From NCBI GenBank assembly GCA_003285105.1, contig CP030158.1, positions 1,464,501 to 1,528,500 on the forward strand: 64,000 nt of DNA. The letters run 5' to 3'. The notes below the pieces were generated by a model that saw only the letters and a list, made by a program, of their open reading frames with translations, searched no databases and was not told where the DNA came from. Each line of letters starts with the position of its first letter. Position 1 is the first letter of the stretch. Position numbers and translations under genes: made by a program. This DNA comes from Roseithermus sacchariphilus. Its GTDB lineage: Bacteria > Bacteroidota > Rhodothermia > Rhodothermales > MEBIC09517. This document shows positions 8,271-15,951 of this stretch, piece after piece.

Positions 8271-9416
8271 ATGGCACAACAGACACAACAGACTTCCCTC
8301 CGGCAGCGCGTGGCTGCGCTCAACCCGCCCGACAAGTTCGTGCTGTGGGTCGTGCTGGGGCTGGCCGCCGCCGGGGTGGTGGCGGTCTACAGCGCCATCG
8401 CCTTCCTCGCCGAGACGAAGTCCGCCGGCGATACCGAGCGCTTTCTGCTCCGGCACCTGGGGCGGGTGGCGCTGGCCCTCGGGGCCGCGGTGGTGTTCAG
8501 CCTGATCGACTACCGACGGCTGGCGCGCTACAGCAAGCTCGCGCTGATCGGCTCGCTGGTGCTGCTCGTCATCGTGCAGATCGCAGGCGAGCAGGTCTTC
8601 GGGGCGCAGCGGCGCATCTTCGGCTTCCAGCCCTCCGACCTGGCGAAGGTGGCGCTGCTGCTCTACGTGGGCGTGTTGCTGACGCACAAGCAGGCCTACA
8701 TCAAGAGCTTCAGCCGGGCCTTTCTGCCGCTGCTGGTCTGGATCGGAGCGACGGTGGTGCTCATCGGCATCGAGGACCTCTCGACGGCGGCCATCGTGCT
8801 GACCTCGGCGCTGGTCATGTGCTTCGTCGGCCGGGTGAGCGTGTGGCATCTGGGCGGGCTGGGGCTCGTCGGGGTGGTGCTGGCAGGGCTTCTGCTCTGG
8901 CACTCGCCGGGCCGGGCGGCGCGCATCGAGGCGCATCTGGGGATGAAGCTCTTCCCGCACACCAACGCCGAGGAGGTCTTCAGCCAGCAGGACGAGGGCT
9001 ACCAGGCGCAGCAGGCCCGCATCGCCATCGCCATGGGCGGGCTGTTCGGCGTCGGGCCCGGCAAGAGCATCCAGCGGGACTTCCTGCCGGCCCCGTACAA
9101 CGATTTCATCTTTGCCATCATCGCCGAAGAGTATGGCCTGTTCGGGGCGCTGGCGCTGCTCGGGGCGTTCGTGGGGCTGCTGATCCACGGCTTCCTGCGC
9201 ATCGCCCGGCACGCACCGGACCCCTTCGGGCTGTTCCTGGCCGTGGGGCTCGTGACGATGCTCGTGCTCTACGGGTTCGTGCATGCCGGCGTCTCCTGCG
9301 GGCTGCTGCCCGTGACGGGTCTGCCCCTGCCGTTCGTCTCCTACGGCGGCACCTCCATGCTCGCCGCCGGCGTCATGGTGGGCATTCTGCTCAATATTTC
9401 CAGACACGTGAAGTAA
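8271..9416 (+). CDS. ftsW: Septal peptidoglycan polymerase FtsW (SEDS family)
   Basis: FtsW is the SEDS-family glycosyltransferase that polymerises lipid II at the septum together with FtsI. The protein has about ten membrane segments. It shows SEDS signatures: the QPSDLAKVAL motif in the first half, GLFGVGPGKS near 255-265 and the C-terminal LPFVSYGGTSM block. I chose the ATG at 8271 (381 residues); an in-frame GTG at 8250 would add seven residues with no better ribosome binding site. It sits between murD and murG, the usual dcw position. Confidence 0.94.
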   Translation: MAQQTQQTSLRQRVAALNPPDKFVLWVVLGLAAAGVVAVYSAIAFLAETKSAGDTERFLLRHLGRVALALGAAVVFSLIDYRRLARYSKLALIGSLVLLVIVQIAGEQVFGAQRRIFGFQPSDLAKVALLLYVGVLLTHKQAYIKSFSRAFLPLLVWIGATVVLIGIEDLSTAAIVLTSALVMCFVGRVSVWHLGGLGLVGVVLAGLLLWHSPGRAARIEAHLGMKLFPHTNAEEVFSQQDEGYQAQQARIAIAMGGLFGVGPGKSIQRDFLPAPYNDFIFAIIAEEYGLFGALALLGAFVGLLIHGFLRIARHAPDPFGLFLAVGLVTMLVLYGFVHAGVSCGLLPVTGLPLPFVSYGGTSMLAAGVMVGILLNISRHVK

Positions 9417-9493
9417 CGAGGGACGTATCCGAAGCGGCCCGGAGGCGGAGGCCCGGAGGCCTTCTCGTCCGACGCTGCGCCCTGCGTTTGCCC

Positions 9494-10609
9494 ATGCCAC
9501 ACCCGTCGGGTCACATAGCGCCGCGGATCCTCTTCGCCGGGGGCGGTACGGGCGGGCACGTCTATCCCGCCATCGCCATCGCCGACGCCGTCCGCGCCCT
9601 CGTGCCGGACGCGGCGATCGCGTTTGCGGGGACGCGGGAGCGCCTGGAGTGGGAGGCGGTGCCGAAGGCCGGCTACCCGATCCACGCGATCACGGTGGTG
9701 GGCCTGCAACGCCGGCTGACGTGGCGCAACCTGGCCTTCCCGTTCAAGCTGGTGCAGGGGCTGGCGCAGAGCCGGAGCTACGTGCAGGCGTTCGACCCGG
9801 ACGTGGTCGTGGGCACGGGCGGCTACGTGGCCGGTCCGGTGCTGCTGGCGGCGAGCCTGCAGGGGCGCCCGATCGTGCTGCAGGAGCAGAACGCCTACGC
9901 CGGCCTGACCAACCGGCTGCTGGCCCGGCGCGCGGCCCAGATCCACATTGCCTTCCCCGAGGCTCGCCGCTACTTCCCGCCGGAGAAGTGCCGCCTCAGC
10001 GGCAACCCGACGCGCCGGGCGCTGCGGCACGCCGACCGGGCCGAAGCCCGCCGGGCCTTCGACCTGCCGGAGACGGCCCGGGTGCTGCTCGTCTTCGGCG
10101 GCTCGCTGGGCAGCGCCGCGCTCAACGCCGCGCTGAGCCGCCACCACGCCGCGCTCCTGGCCGATCCGCAGACGCACGTGATCTGGCAGACGGGACGGCT
10201 CTATCACGACCGCTACCGCGCCCTCGACGGCGCCCATCCGCGCCTGAGGCTGCTTCCGTACCTCGACCGCATGGACCAGGCCTACGCGGCGGCGGATCTC
10301 GTGCTCTGCCGCGCCGGTGCGCTCACCTGCAGCGAGCTGATGGTGACCGGCAGCCCGGCGATCCTCGTGCCCTCGCCCAACGTGGCCGAGGATCACCAGA
10401 CCCGCAACGCCCGCAGCATGGCCGACGCCGGCGCCGCCGTGCTGCTGCCCGAGGCCGAGCTGGACGCCCGCCTCGTCGAGACGGTGCGCGCGCTGCTGGA
10501 CGACGCGGACCACCGCCGCCGCATGGCCGAGGCGGCCCGCGCCCTGGCCCGCCCGAATGCCGCCGACGAGATCGCCCGCGCCGTGCTAGCCCTCGCCGGC
10601 CACCGATGA
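9494..10609 (+). CDS. murG: Lipid II synthase MurG (N-acetylglucosaminyltransferase)
   Basis: MurG transfers GlcNAc from UDP-GlcNAc to lipid I, producing lipid II at the inner membrane face. The 371-residue protein opens with the glycine-rich loop FAGGGTGGHVYPA, has the second glycine-rich segment VVGTGGYVAGP near 110-120, LQEQNAYAGLTNR near 135, and the GT-B donor site including FGGSLGSAALN near 205 and the CRAGALTCSEL block near 275. The frame stays open far upstream, but family alignment places the start at the ATG at 9494. Its last bases overlap the murC start (ATGA), so the two are translationally coupled. Confidence 0.96.
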   Translation: MPHPSGHIAPRILFAGGGTGGHVYPAIAIADAVRALVPDAAIAFAGTRERLEWEAVPKAGYPIHAITVVGLQRRLTWRNLAFPFKLVQGLAQSRSYVQAFDPDVVVGTGGYVAGPVLLAASLQGRPIVLQEQNAYAGLTNRLLARRAAQIHIAFPEARRYFPPEKCRLSGNPTRRALRHADRAEARRAFDLPETARVLLVFGGSLGSAALNAALSRHHAALLADPQTHVIWQTGRLYHDRYRALDGAHPRLRLLPYLDRMDQAYAAADLVLCRAGALTCSELMVTGSPAILVPSPNVAEDHQTRNARSMADAGAAVLLPEAELDARLVETVRALLDDADHRRRMAEAARALARPNAADEIARAVLALAGHR

Positions 10610-12081
10610 ACACCCCCGATGCCCTGACCCCCTTTCGTCCGACGTTCGTTCACCCCTCGACGATGGCACGACGCAGACAACCCGTTTTTGGCCGCATCCG
10701 CCGGATCCACATGGTGGGCATCGGCGGCATCGGGATGAGCTCCATCGCCGAGGTGTTGCTCGTCCGCGGCTTCCGGGTGACCGGCTCGGACCTGAAGAAG
10801 AGCGACGTGACGGACCGCCTCGAATCGCTCGGGGCTACCGTCTACGAAGGCCATGCCGCCGACCACGTCGGCGACGCCCACGTCGTCGTCTACTCCTCCG
10901 CCGTCGATCCGGCCCGCAACCCCGAGACGCGCGAGGCCGAGCGCCGGCGCATCCCGCTCATCCCCCGGGCCGTCATGCTCGGGGAACTGATGCGCATGAA
11001 GTTCGGCATCGGCATCGCCGGCACGCACGGCAAGACGACGACGACCTCGATGGTCGGCCTCGTGGTCGATGCCGGCGGGTTCGACCCGACGATCATCGTC
11101 GGCGGCAAGGTGCAGGCCTACGACTCCAATGCCGTCGCCGGCGAGGGGGACATCATCGTGATCGAGGCCGACGAGTACGACCGCACCTTCCTGCGCCTGA
11201 CGCCGTCGCTGGCCGTCATCACCAACATCGAAGTCGATCACCTCGACATCTACCGCGACCTGGACGACATCGAGGACGCGTTCGTGCAGTACGCGAACAC
11301 CGTCCCCTTCTTTGGCGCCGCCATCGTCTGCCTCGACGATCCGAACGTGCAGGCGATCCTGTCGCGCATCGACCGGCGGCTGGTGACCTACGGCACCTCG
11401 CGCCAGGCCGAGATCCGCGCCGAGCAGATCCGGCAGGAAGGGCTGCACAGCCGCTTCGAGGTCTACCGCCACGACGACCGGCTCGGCGAGGTGACGGTGC
11501 AGGTGCCGGGGATGCACAACGTCCGCAATGCGCTCGCCGCCGTCGCCGTGGGGCTCGAGCTGGACATTCCCTTCGAGGACATCCGGGCGGGGCTGGCCCG
11601 CTTCACCGGCGTCCAGCGGCGTTTCCAGCGCCTCGGCGAGGTCGGGGGCGTCGTGGTGGTGGACGACTATGCGCACCACCCGACGGAGGTCGCGGCGACG
11701 CTGGCCGCCGCCGCCGCCGGCTACCCGGACCGGCGCATCGTGGCGGTCTTCCAGCCGCATCTGTACTCCCGCACGTGGACGTTCCGGGACGACTTTGCGC
11801 GGGCGTTCGTCGACACCGACGTGCTGGTGGTGACGGACGTCTACGGCGCGCGCGAGGCCCCGGTCGAAGGCGTGAGCGGGCAGCTCATCGCCGACCTGGC
11901 CGCCCGGTATGGCCACCGCGAGGTGCACTACGTGGCCGACAAAGCGCAACTGCCGGATTACGTGGCGGCGCTGGCCGCGCCGGGCGATGTCGTCATCACC
12001 ATGGGGGCCGGAGACATCTGGCGCCTGAGCCGGCACCTCGTCGACGCCCTGCGCGCGCGCGAGGGCCAACACCCGCATTGA
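10606..12081 (+). CDS. murC: UDP-N-acetylmuramate--L-alanine ligase MurC
   Basis: MurC adds L-alanine, the first stem-peptide residue, to UDP-MurNAc. The 491-residue protein carries HMVGIGGIGMSSIAEVL near 36-52, the P-loop GTHGKTTTT centred on K143, EADEYDRTFL near 188 and the C-terminal Mur-ligase motif DDYAHHPTE near 355. The start used here overlaps the murG stop by 4 bp (ATGA). An internal ATG at 10663 would give 472 residues and still retain the whole Rossmann domain, so the exact start is uncertain. ftsQ begins 2 bp after the stop. Confidence 0.95.
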   Translation: MNTPDALTPFRPTFVHPSTMARRRQPVFGRIRRIHMVGIGGIGMSSIAEVLLVRGFRVTGSDLKKSDVTDRLESLGATVYEGHAADHVGDAHVVVYSSAVDPARNPETREAERRRIPLIPRAVMLGELMRMKFGIGIAGTHGKTTTTSMVGLVVDAGGFDPTIIVGGKVQAYDSNAVAGEGDIIVIEADEYDRTFLRLTPSLAVITNIEVDHLDIYRDLDDIEDAFVQYANTVPFFGAAIVCLDDPNVQAILSRIDRRLVTYGTSRQAEIRAEQIRQEGLHSRFEVYRHDDRLGEVTVQVPGMHNVRNALAAVAVGLELDIPFEDIRAGLARFTGVQRRFQRLGEVGGVVVVDDYAHHPTEVAATLAAAAAGYPDRRIVAVFQPHLYSRTWTFRDDFARAFVDTDVLVVTDVYGAREAPVEGVSGQLIADLAARYGHREVHYVADKAQLPDYVAALAAPGDVVITMGAGDIWRLSRHLVDALRAREGQHPH

Positions 12082-12083
12082 CC

Positions 12084-12875
12084 ATGGCTGCTGCATCCAA
12101 CCCGCAACCCCCTCGCCCCCGGCCACGCCGCCGGGCCCGCCTGCTGCTGCCGCTGCTGATCGTGGTGGTGGGGCTGGGCGGCATCGGCTGGTACTGGGCC
12201 TCGGGCCTGACGTGCCGGCAGATCCTCGTCGACGGCGCCACGCACGCCGAGGCGGCCGACCTGCACCGCCTGGCGCAGGTCGACACCGGCGCGGTGCTGC
12301 TCGACATCGACCCGGAGGTCGTGGCCGACCGGGTCCGGCGCCATCCCTGGGTGGCCGAGGCGGCCGTGCGACGCCTGCCGACGGGCACGGTGCACATCGC
12401 CGTGACGGAGCGCGTCCCCGTGGCGCTCGTCCTCGACGAGCGGGGCCGGCCCTCGCACTACCTCGACCGGGACGGCTTCATGATGCCCGTCGTCCCCGGC
12501 GCGGCCTACGATGTGCCGGTGCTGCACGGGGTGCCGGAGGCCTACCACCCCGTGCAGCCGCTGGAGCACACGCCCACGCGCGACCTGCTGGCCGCGCTGG
12601 CCGGGCTGGACGCGGCCACGCACGCGCTCGTCTCTGAGCTGGAATGGCGCGACGACGACTGGTGGCTCTATACCACCCCGCTGCCCGGGGGCGGCAGCGT
12701 GCCGGTCCGCCTCGGCACCGGCTCCTTCGCGCAACGGCTGCACCGCCTGCGGGCCTTCTGGGAGCAGGCCGTCCTGACCCGCCCCGAGACGCAGATCCGC
12801 CTCATCGACCTCCGTTTTGACAGCCAGATCATCACCAGGGAGACGAGCGATCAGCCGTCAGCGGTCAGCCGTTGA
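12084..12875 (+). CDS. ftsQ: Cell division protein FtsQ/DivIB
   Basis: The 263-residue protein has a short basic Pro/Arg-rich N-terminal tail, one membrane segment (about 17-37), then a POTRA-type domain (about 38-110, with RRHPWVAEAAVRRLPTGTV and ITERVP-like features) and a FtsQ-type beta domain. FtsQ scaffolds the FtsQLB complex that regulates septal synthesis. It starts 2 bp after murC and precedes ftsA, the canonical place. The final residues (about SDQPSAVSR) are encoded by a copy of a short repeat that also occurs at 63.5 kb, so the extreme C-terminus is probably a repeat-derived tail rather than conserved FtsQ sequence. Confidence 0.9.
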   Translation: MAAASNPQPPRPRPRRRARLLLPLLIVVVGLGGIGWYWASGLTCRQILVDGATHAEAADLHRLAQVDTGAVLLDIDPEVVADRVRRHPWVAEAAVRRLPTGTVHIAVTERVPVALVLDERGRPSHYLDRDGFMMPVVPGAAYDVPVLHGVPEAYHPVQPLEHTPTRDLLAALAGLDAATHALVSELEWRDDDWWLYTTPLPGGGSVPVRLGTGSFAQRLHRLRAFWEQAVLTRPETQIRLIDLRFDSQIITRETSDQPSAVSR

Positions 12876-12923
12876 CCATCGCCAGGCCCTGTCATAAACC
12901 ACAAACTGATCACTGACCGCTGA
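12851..12923. repeat. Dispersed GCGGTCAGCCGT-type repeat and inverted copy between ftsQ and ftsA
   Basis: A repeat containing TCAGCCGTCAGCGGTCAGCC runs over the end of ftsQ (12851-12870). An exact 11-bp inverted copy of TCAGCGGTCAG (12858-12868) lies at 12913-12923 as CTGACCGCTGA. The same 14-bp unit recurs in tandem at 63538-63575. The two arms could form a long-loop hairpin in the ftsQ-ftsA transcript. Confidence 0.8.
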
Positions 12924-12945
12924 AACCTCAAAGCTGGAAACTGCC

Positions 12946-14229
12946 ATGAACGAACGCATCGTAGTCGGGGTAGACATCGGGACCACCAAGGTCTGCGCGA
13001 TCGTCGCATCGGTCGACGAACTGGAGCGGGTGAACATCCTGGGCGTCGGGGTGGCCCCGTCCGAGGGGTTGAACCGCGGGGTCGTCGTCAACATCGACAA
13101 GACCGTCGCGGCCGTGCAGTTCGCCGTCGAGGAAGCCGAGCGCGCCGCCGGCGTCACGGTGCGCAGCGTGATCGTGGGCATCGCCGGGGATCATGTGCAG
13201 AGCTTCCAGAGCCGCGGCGTCATCACCATCTCGAACCGCGACGGCGAGATCACGCAGCGGGACGTGCAGCGGCTGCTCGACGACACGACGCACGTGGCCA
13301 TGCCGGCCGACCGCGAGATCCTGCACGTCATCCCGCAGGAGTTCATCGTCGACGGGCAGGACGGCGTGGCCGACCCGGTGGGCATGAGCGGCGTGCGTCT
13401 GGAAGCCAACGTGCACATCATCACCGGCCTCGTCTCGGCCGCCAAGAACATCTACCGCTGCATCGAGAAGGCGGGCTACGAGGTGGCGGACATCGTGCTG
13501 GAGCCGCTGGCCTCGTCCTTCGCCGTGCTGCATCCCGACGAGAAGGAGGTCGGCGTGGCGCTCATCGACATCGGCGGCGGGACGACGGACATTGCGGTCT
13601 TCGAGGATCAGACGATTCGCCACACCGCCGTCATCGCCGTGGCCGGCAACAAGGTCACCGACGACATCCGGCGGGGCCTCGGCGTGATGCGTAACCAGGC
13701 CGAGCGCCTCAAGTGCCAGTTTGGCGTGGCGCTGGCGGATCTGGTCAGCGACGAGGAGGAGATCACGATTCCCGGCATCGGCGGGCGGCCCGAGAAGGCC
13801 ATCGGCCGGAGCACGCTGGCGCAGATCATCCAGCCGCGCCTGGAGGAGATCCTGGAGATCGCCGCCATCGAGATCAAGCGGAGCGGCTACGGCCGCCACC
13901 TCTCGGCCGGCGCCGTCATCACCGGCGGTGGGGCGCTCATCCCGGGCACGGCCGAGCTGGCCGCCGAAGTCCTCGGCATGGAGGCGCGCATGGGCTGGCC
14001 GATGAGCCTCTCCGGCGGCCTCGTCGAGGAAGTCAGCGATCCCAAGTTTTCGACGGCCGTCGGCCTCGTGCTCTACGGGCTCCGGCCCGGGCTGGCCGGC
14101 AACACCGCCTTCGTGGCCGAGGGCACGGCCCTGCCGTCGTCCCCCGGCGCCCTGGCCGACCTGGCCCCCGGCAGCACGCTGGTCAGCAAGATCGCCACGC
14201 GCATGAAGGCGTGGTTCGACGAACTCTAA
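12946..14229 (+). CDS. ftsA: Cell division protein FtsA
   Basis: FtsA is the actin-like ATPase that tethers FtsZ filaments to the membrane. The 427-residue protein begins with the phosphate-1 loop GVDIGTTKVCAIV (about residues 5-17), has the inserted 1C/SHS2 region near 85-165, the phosphate-2 motif IDIGGGTTDIAVF near 205 and the adenosine motif ITGGGALIPG near 325. It ends in an amphipathic helix (KIATRMKAWFDEL) matching the membrane-targeting sequence of FtsA. It is followed 87 bp later by ftsZ, its direct partner. Confidence 0.96.
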   Translation: MNERIVVGVDIGTTKVCAIVASVDELERVNILGVGVAPSEGLNRGVVVNIDKTVAAVQFAVEEAERAAGVTVRSVIVGIAGDHVQSFQSRGVITISNRDGEITQRDVQRLLDDTTHVAMPADREILHVIPQEFIVDGQDGVADPVGMSGVRLEANVHIITGLVSAAKNIYRCIEKAGYEVADIVLEPLASSFAVLHPDEKEVGVALIDIGGGTTDIAVFEDQTIRHTAVIAVAGNKVTDDIRRGLGVMRNQAERLKCQFGVALADLVSDEEEITIPGIGGRPEKAIGRSTLAQIIQPRLEEILEIAAIEIKRSGYGRHLSAGAVITGGGALIPGTAELAAEVLGMEARMGWPMSLSGGLVEEVSDPKFSTAVGLVLYGLRPGLAGNTAFVAEGTALPSSPGALADLAPGSTLVSKIATRMKAWFDEL

Positions 14230-14306
14230 CCCGGTTTCAACCGCGTACCCGGCCGGGACTGCTCATCCCGGCACATCACCAACCATCAACACGCATTTGC
14301 TCACCT

Positions 14307-14312
14307 GGAGGG
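14307..14312 (+). promoter_or_regulatory. Strong ribosome binding site of ftsZ
   Basis: GGAGGG lies 4 nt before the ftsZ ATG at 14317. Most genes in this window lack a clear Shine-Dalgarno sequence, so this one fixes the start and suggests high translation. Confidence 0.75.
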
Positions 14313-14316
14313 ACCC

Positions 14317-15597
14317 ATGGAAAACAGCATCAGTGCTCGCTTCACATTCGATGAAGCCACCAACGTAGAAGCCAAGATCTGCGTCGTCGGCGTCGGCGGC
14401 GGAGGCGGCAACGCCATCAACAACATGGTGGACCGCGGCATCCACGGCGTCGAGTTCATCGCCATCAACACCGACAGCCAGGCGCTGGCCAACAACAAGG
14501 CGCCGCATCGCATCCAGGCCGGCGGGGATCTGACAAAGGGCCTCGGAGCCGGTGCGCGCCCCAGCGTCGGGGCCAGCGCCGTCGAGGAGAGCCGCCGCGA
14601 GATCGAGGAGCTCCTCAAGGGCTTCGACATGGTGTTCATCACCGCCGGCATGGGCGGGGGGACCGGCACCGGCGGTGCGCCCGTCGTGGCGAACATCGCC
14701 AAGAGCATGGGCATCCTCACCGTGGCCATCGTGACGCGCCCCTTCCACTGCGAGGGCCGCAAGCGGATGCGCGCCGCCGAGGAAGGCATTGCGTTCCTCA
14801 AGGAGAACGTCGACACCCTGATCGTCATCCCCAACGAGCGGCTGCTCGACATCGCCGAGGCCAACACCAGCCTGATCGAGGCCTTCCAGAAGGCCGACGA
14901 GGTGCTCTACAACGCCACGCGCGGCATCAGCGACCTGATCACCGTGCACGGCCTCATCAACCTCGACTTCGCCGACGTCAAGACGACGATGCAGAACGGG
15001 GGCACCGCGCTCATGGGCTCGGCGACGGCCTCCGGCGAGAACCGCGCCGAGAAGGCGGCCGTCGAGGCCATCTCCAGCCCGCTGCTCGACGGGCTCTCCA
15101 TCGCCGGGGCCACCAACGTGCTGGTCAACATCACAGCCGGCCGCACCCTCGGCATCCGCGAGGCCACCGCAGCGACCAGCATCATCCAGCGGGAGGCCGG
15201 TGACGACGTGGAGGTCATCTTCGGCACCGTCATCGACGACGAGATGGGCGAGGACCTGCGCGTCACCGTCATCGCCACCGGCTTCGACCGCAGCGAGCGC
15301 GCGGCCGAGCGGCAGAGCGTCCGCCGCACCATCCCGCTGGATCAGGAACCGCTCTACTTCGACTACAAGGGCGAGGACAGCCTCCGCCGCCTCGACCCGC
15401 CGGCCTTCGAGCGCCGGAGCAAGATGACCCCGCCCCGGGACGCCCACGCGTCGCCGCTGGAGGACGAGGGGAAGAAGGACGGGCGGCGCGACGCCGGCCT
15501 CCGGCGGCTGCATGCCGACGACCTGCGCTCGCGCTCGGAGCGCGGCCGCAAGAACGACACCGACACGCCCACCTTCCTGCGCAAGATGATGGATTGA
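14317..15597 (+). CDS. ftsZ: Cell division GTPase FtsZ
   Basis: FtsZ is the tubulin-like GTPase that forms the Z ring. The 426-residue protein has the N-terminal nucleotide-binding segment [14 protein letters not shown] (about 25-38), the tubulin signature [11 protein letters not shown] (about 113-123), the T5-T6 region with the IVTRPF segment, and the T7 loop with NLDFADVKT near 213. After the globular core a charged, variable linker (about 345-415) leads to a conserved C-terminal peptide, [10 protein letters not shown], which is the FtsA-binding tail. It is the last gene of the dcw operon and is followed by an intrinsic terminator at 15805-15840. Confidence 0.98.
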   Translation: MENSISARFTFDEATNVEAKICVVGVGGGGGNAINNMVDRGIHGVEFIAINTDSQALANNKAPHRIQAGGDLTKGLGAGARPSVGASAVEESRREIEELLKGFDMVFITAGMGGGTGTGGAPVVANIAKSMGILTVAIVTRPFHCEGRKRMRAAEEGIAFLKENVDTLIVIPNERLLDIAEANTSLIEAFQKADEVLYNATRGISDLITVHGLINLDFADVKTTMQNGGTALMGSATASGENRAEKAAVEAISSPLLDGLSIAGATNVLVNITAGRTLGIREATAATSIIQREAGDDVEVIFGTVIDDEMGEDLRVTVIATGFDRSERAAERQSVRRTIPLDQEPLYFDYKGEDSLRRLDPPAFERRSKMTPPRDAHASPLEDEGKKDGRRDAGLRRLHADDLRSRSERGRKNDTDTPTFLRKMMD

Positions 15598-15951
15598 CGT
15601 CCTGCGCACGTACGGGGACGGCTTCCGTTCGATACCGGATCGGGGACGCGCGAGCGCCCGCGCATCGGCGGAGCCGGCCCGGCTATGACGCCGGGCTGGC
15701 ACTCCCGGTGGGTAGGTTGCCGGCGTGCGAACGGGCAACGTCCCTGCCTGAACGCGAGTACGGGCCCTCCAGCCCCACCCACAGGCCCTGAGCAAGGCCT
15801 GTGTCCCGCACGTGGTGAGCAGCCACGTGCGGGTTTTTTTGTGGAAGCGAGCCGGGCCGGGTGGGGGGGTGAAAAGGGCGGGAGCCGCAAGCGATCCTGC
15901 GGCGTGTGGTGTACCTTCAGGATGCCCTGGCCCTCGAATCCGGATTCGCCC
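15598..15951. other. Gene-free 354-bp interval after ftsZ with serial hairpins
   Basis: No convincing coding frame is present. Three successive stem-loops are visible on the + strand: GTTGCC...GGCAAC near 15716-15740, ACAGGCC (15781-15787) with GGCCTGT (15796-15802), and the terminator stem at 15805-15833. A TACCTTCA box at 15912-15919 lies 33 bp before the next start and resembles the Bacteroidota-type -7 element TAnnTTTG only loosely. The hairpins could be the 3' UTR of ftsZ or a small RNA. I matched none of the common RNA families I could check by eye. Confidence 0.6.
15805..15840 (+). terminator. Intrinsic terminator of the dcw operon
   Basis: A perfect 11-bp stem (CCCGCACGTGG at 15805-15815 with CCACGTGCGGG at 15823-15833) has a 7-nt loop and is followed immediately by seven T residues. 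This is a textbook rho-independent terminator on the + strand. Confidence 0.93.

Noticed and set aside
8141-9493. Long N-terminal extension of MurG
   Set aside because: The frame is open upstream but overlaps ftsW out of frame. Family alignment starts MurG at the ATG at 9494.
15598-15840. A known structured RNA (SRP RNA, 6S, tmRNA or RNase P RNA) after ftsZ
   Set aside because: None of the conserved core sequences of these RNAs is present; only generic hairpins are seen.
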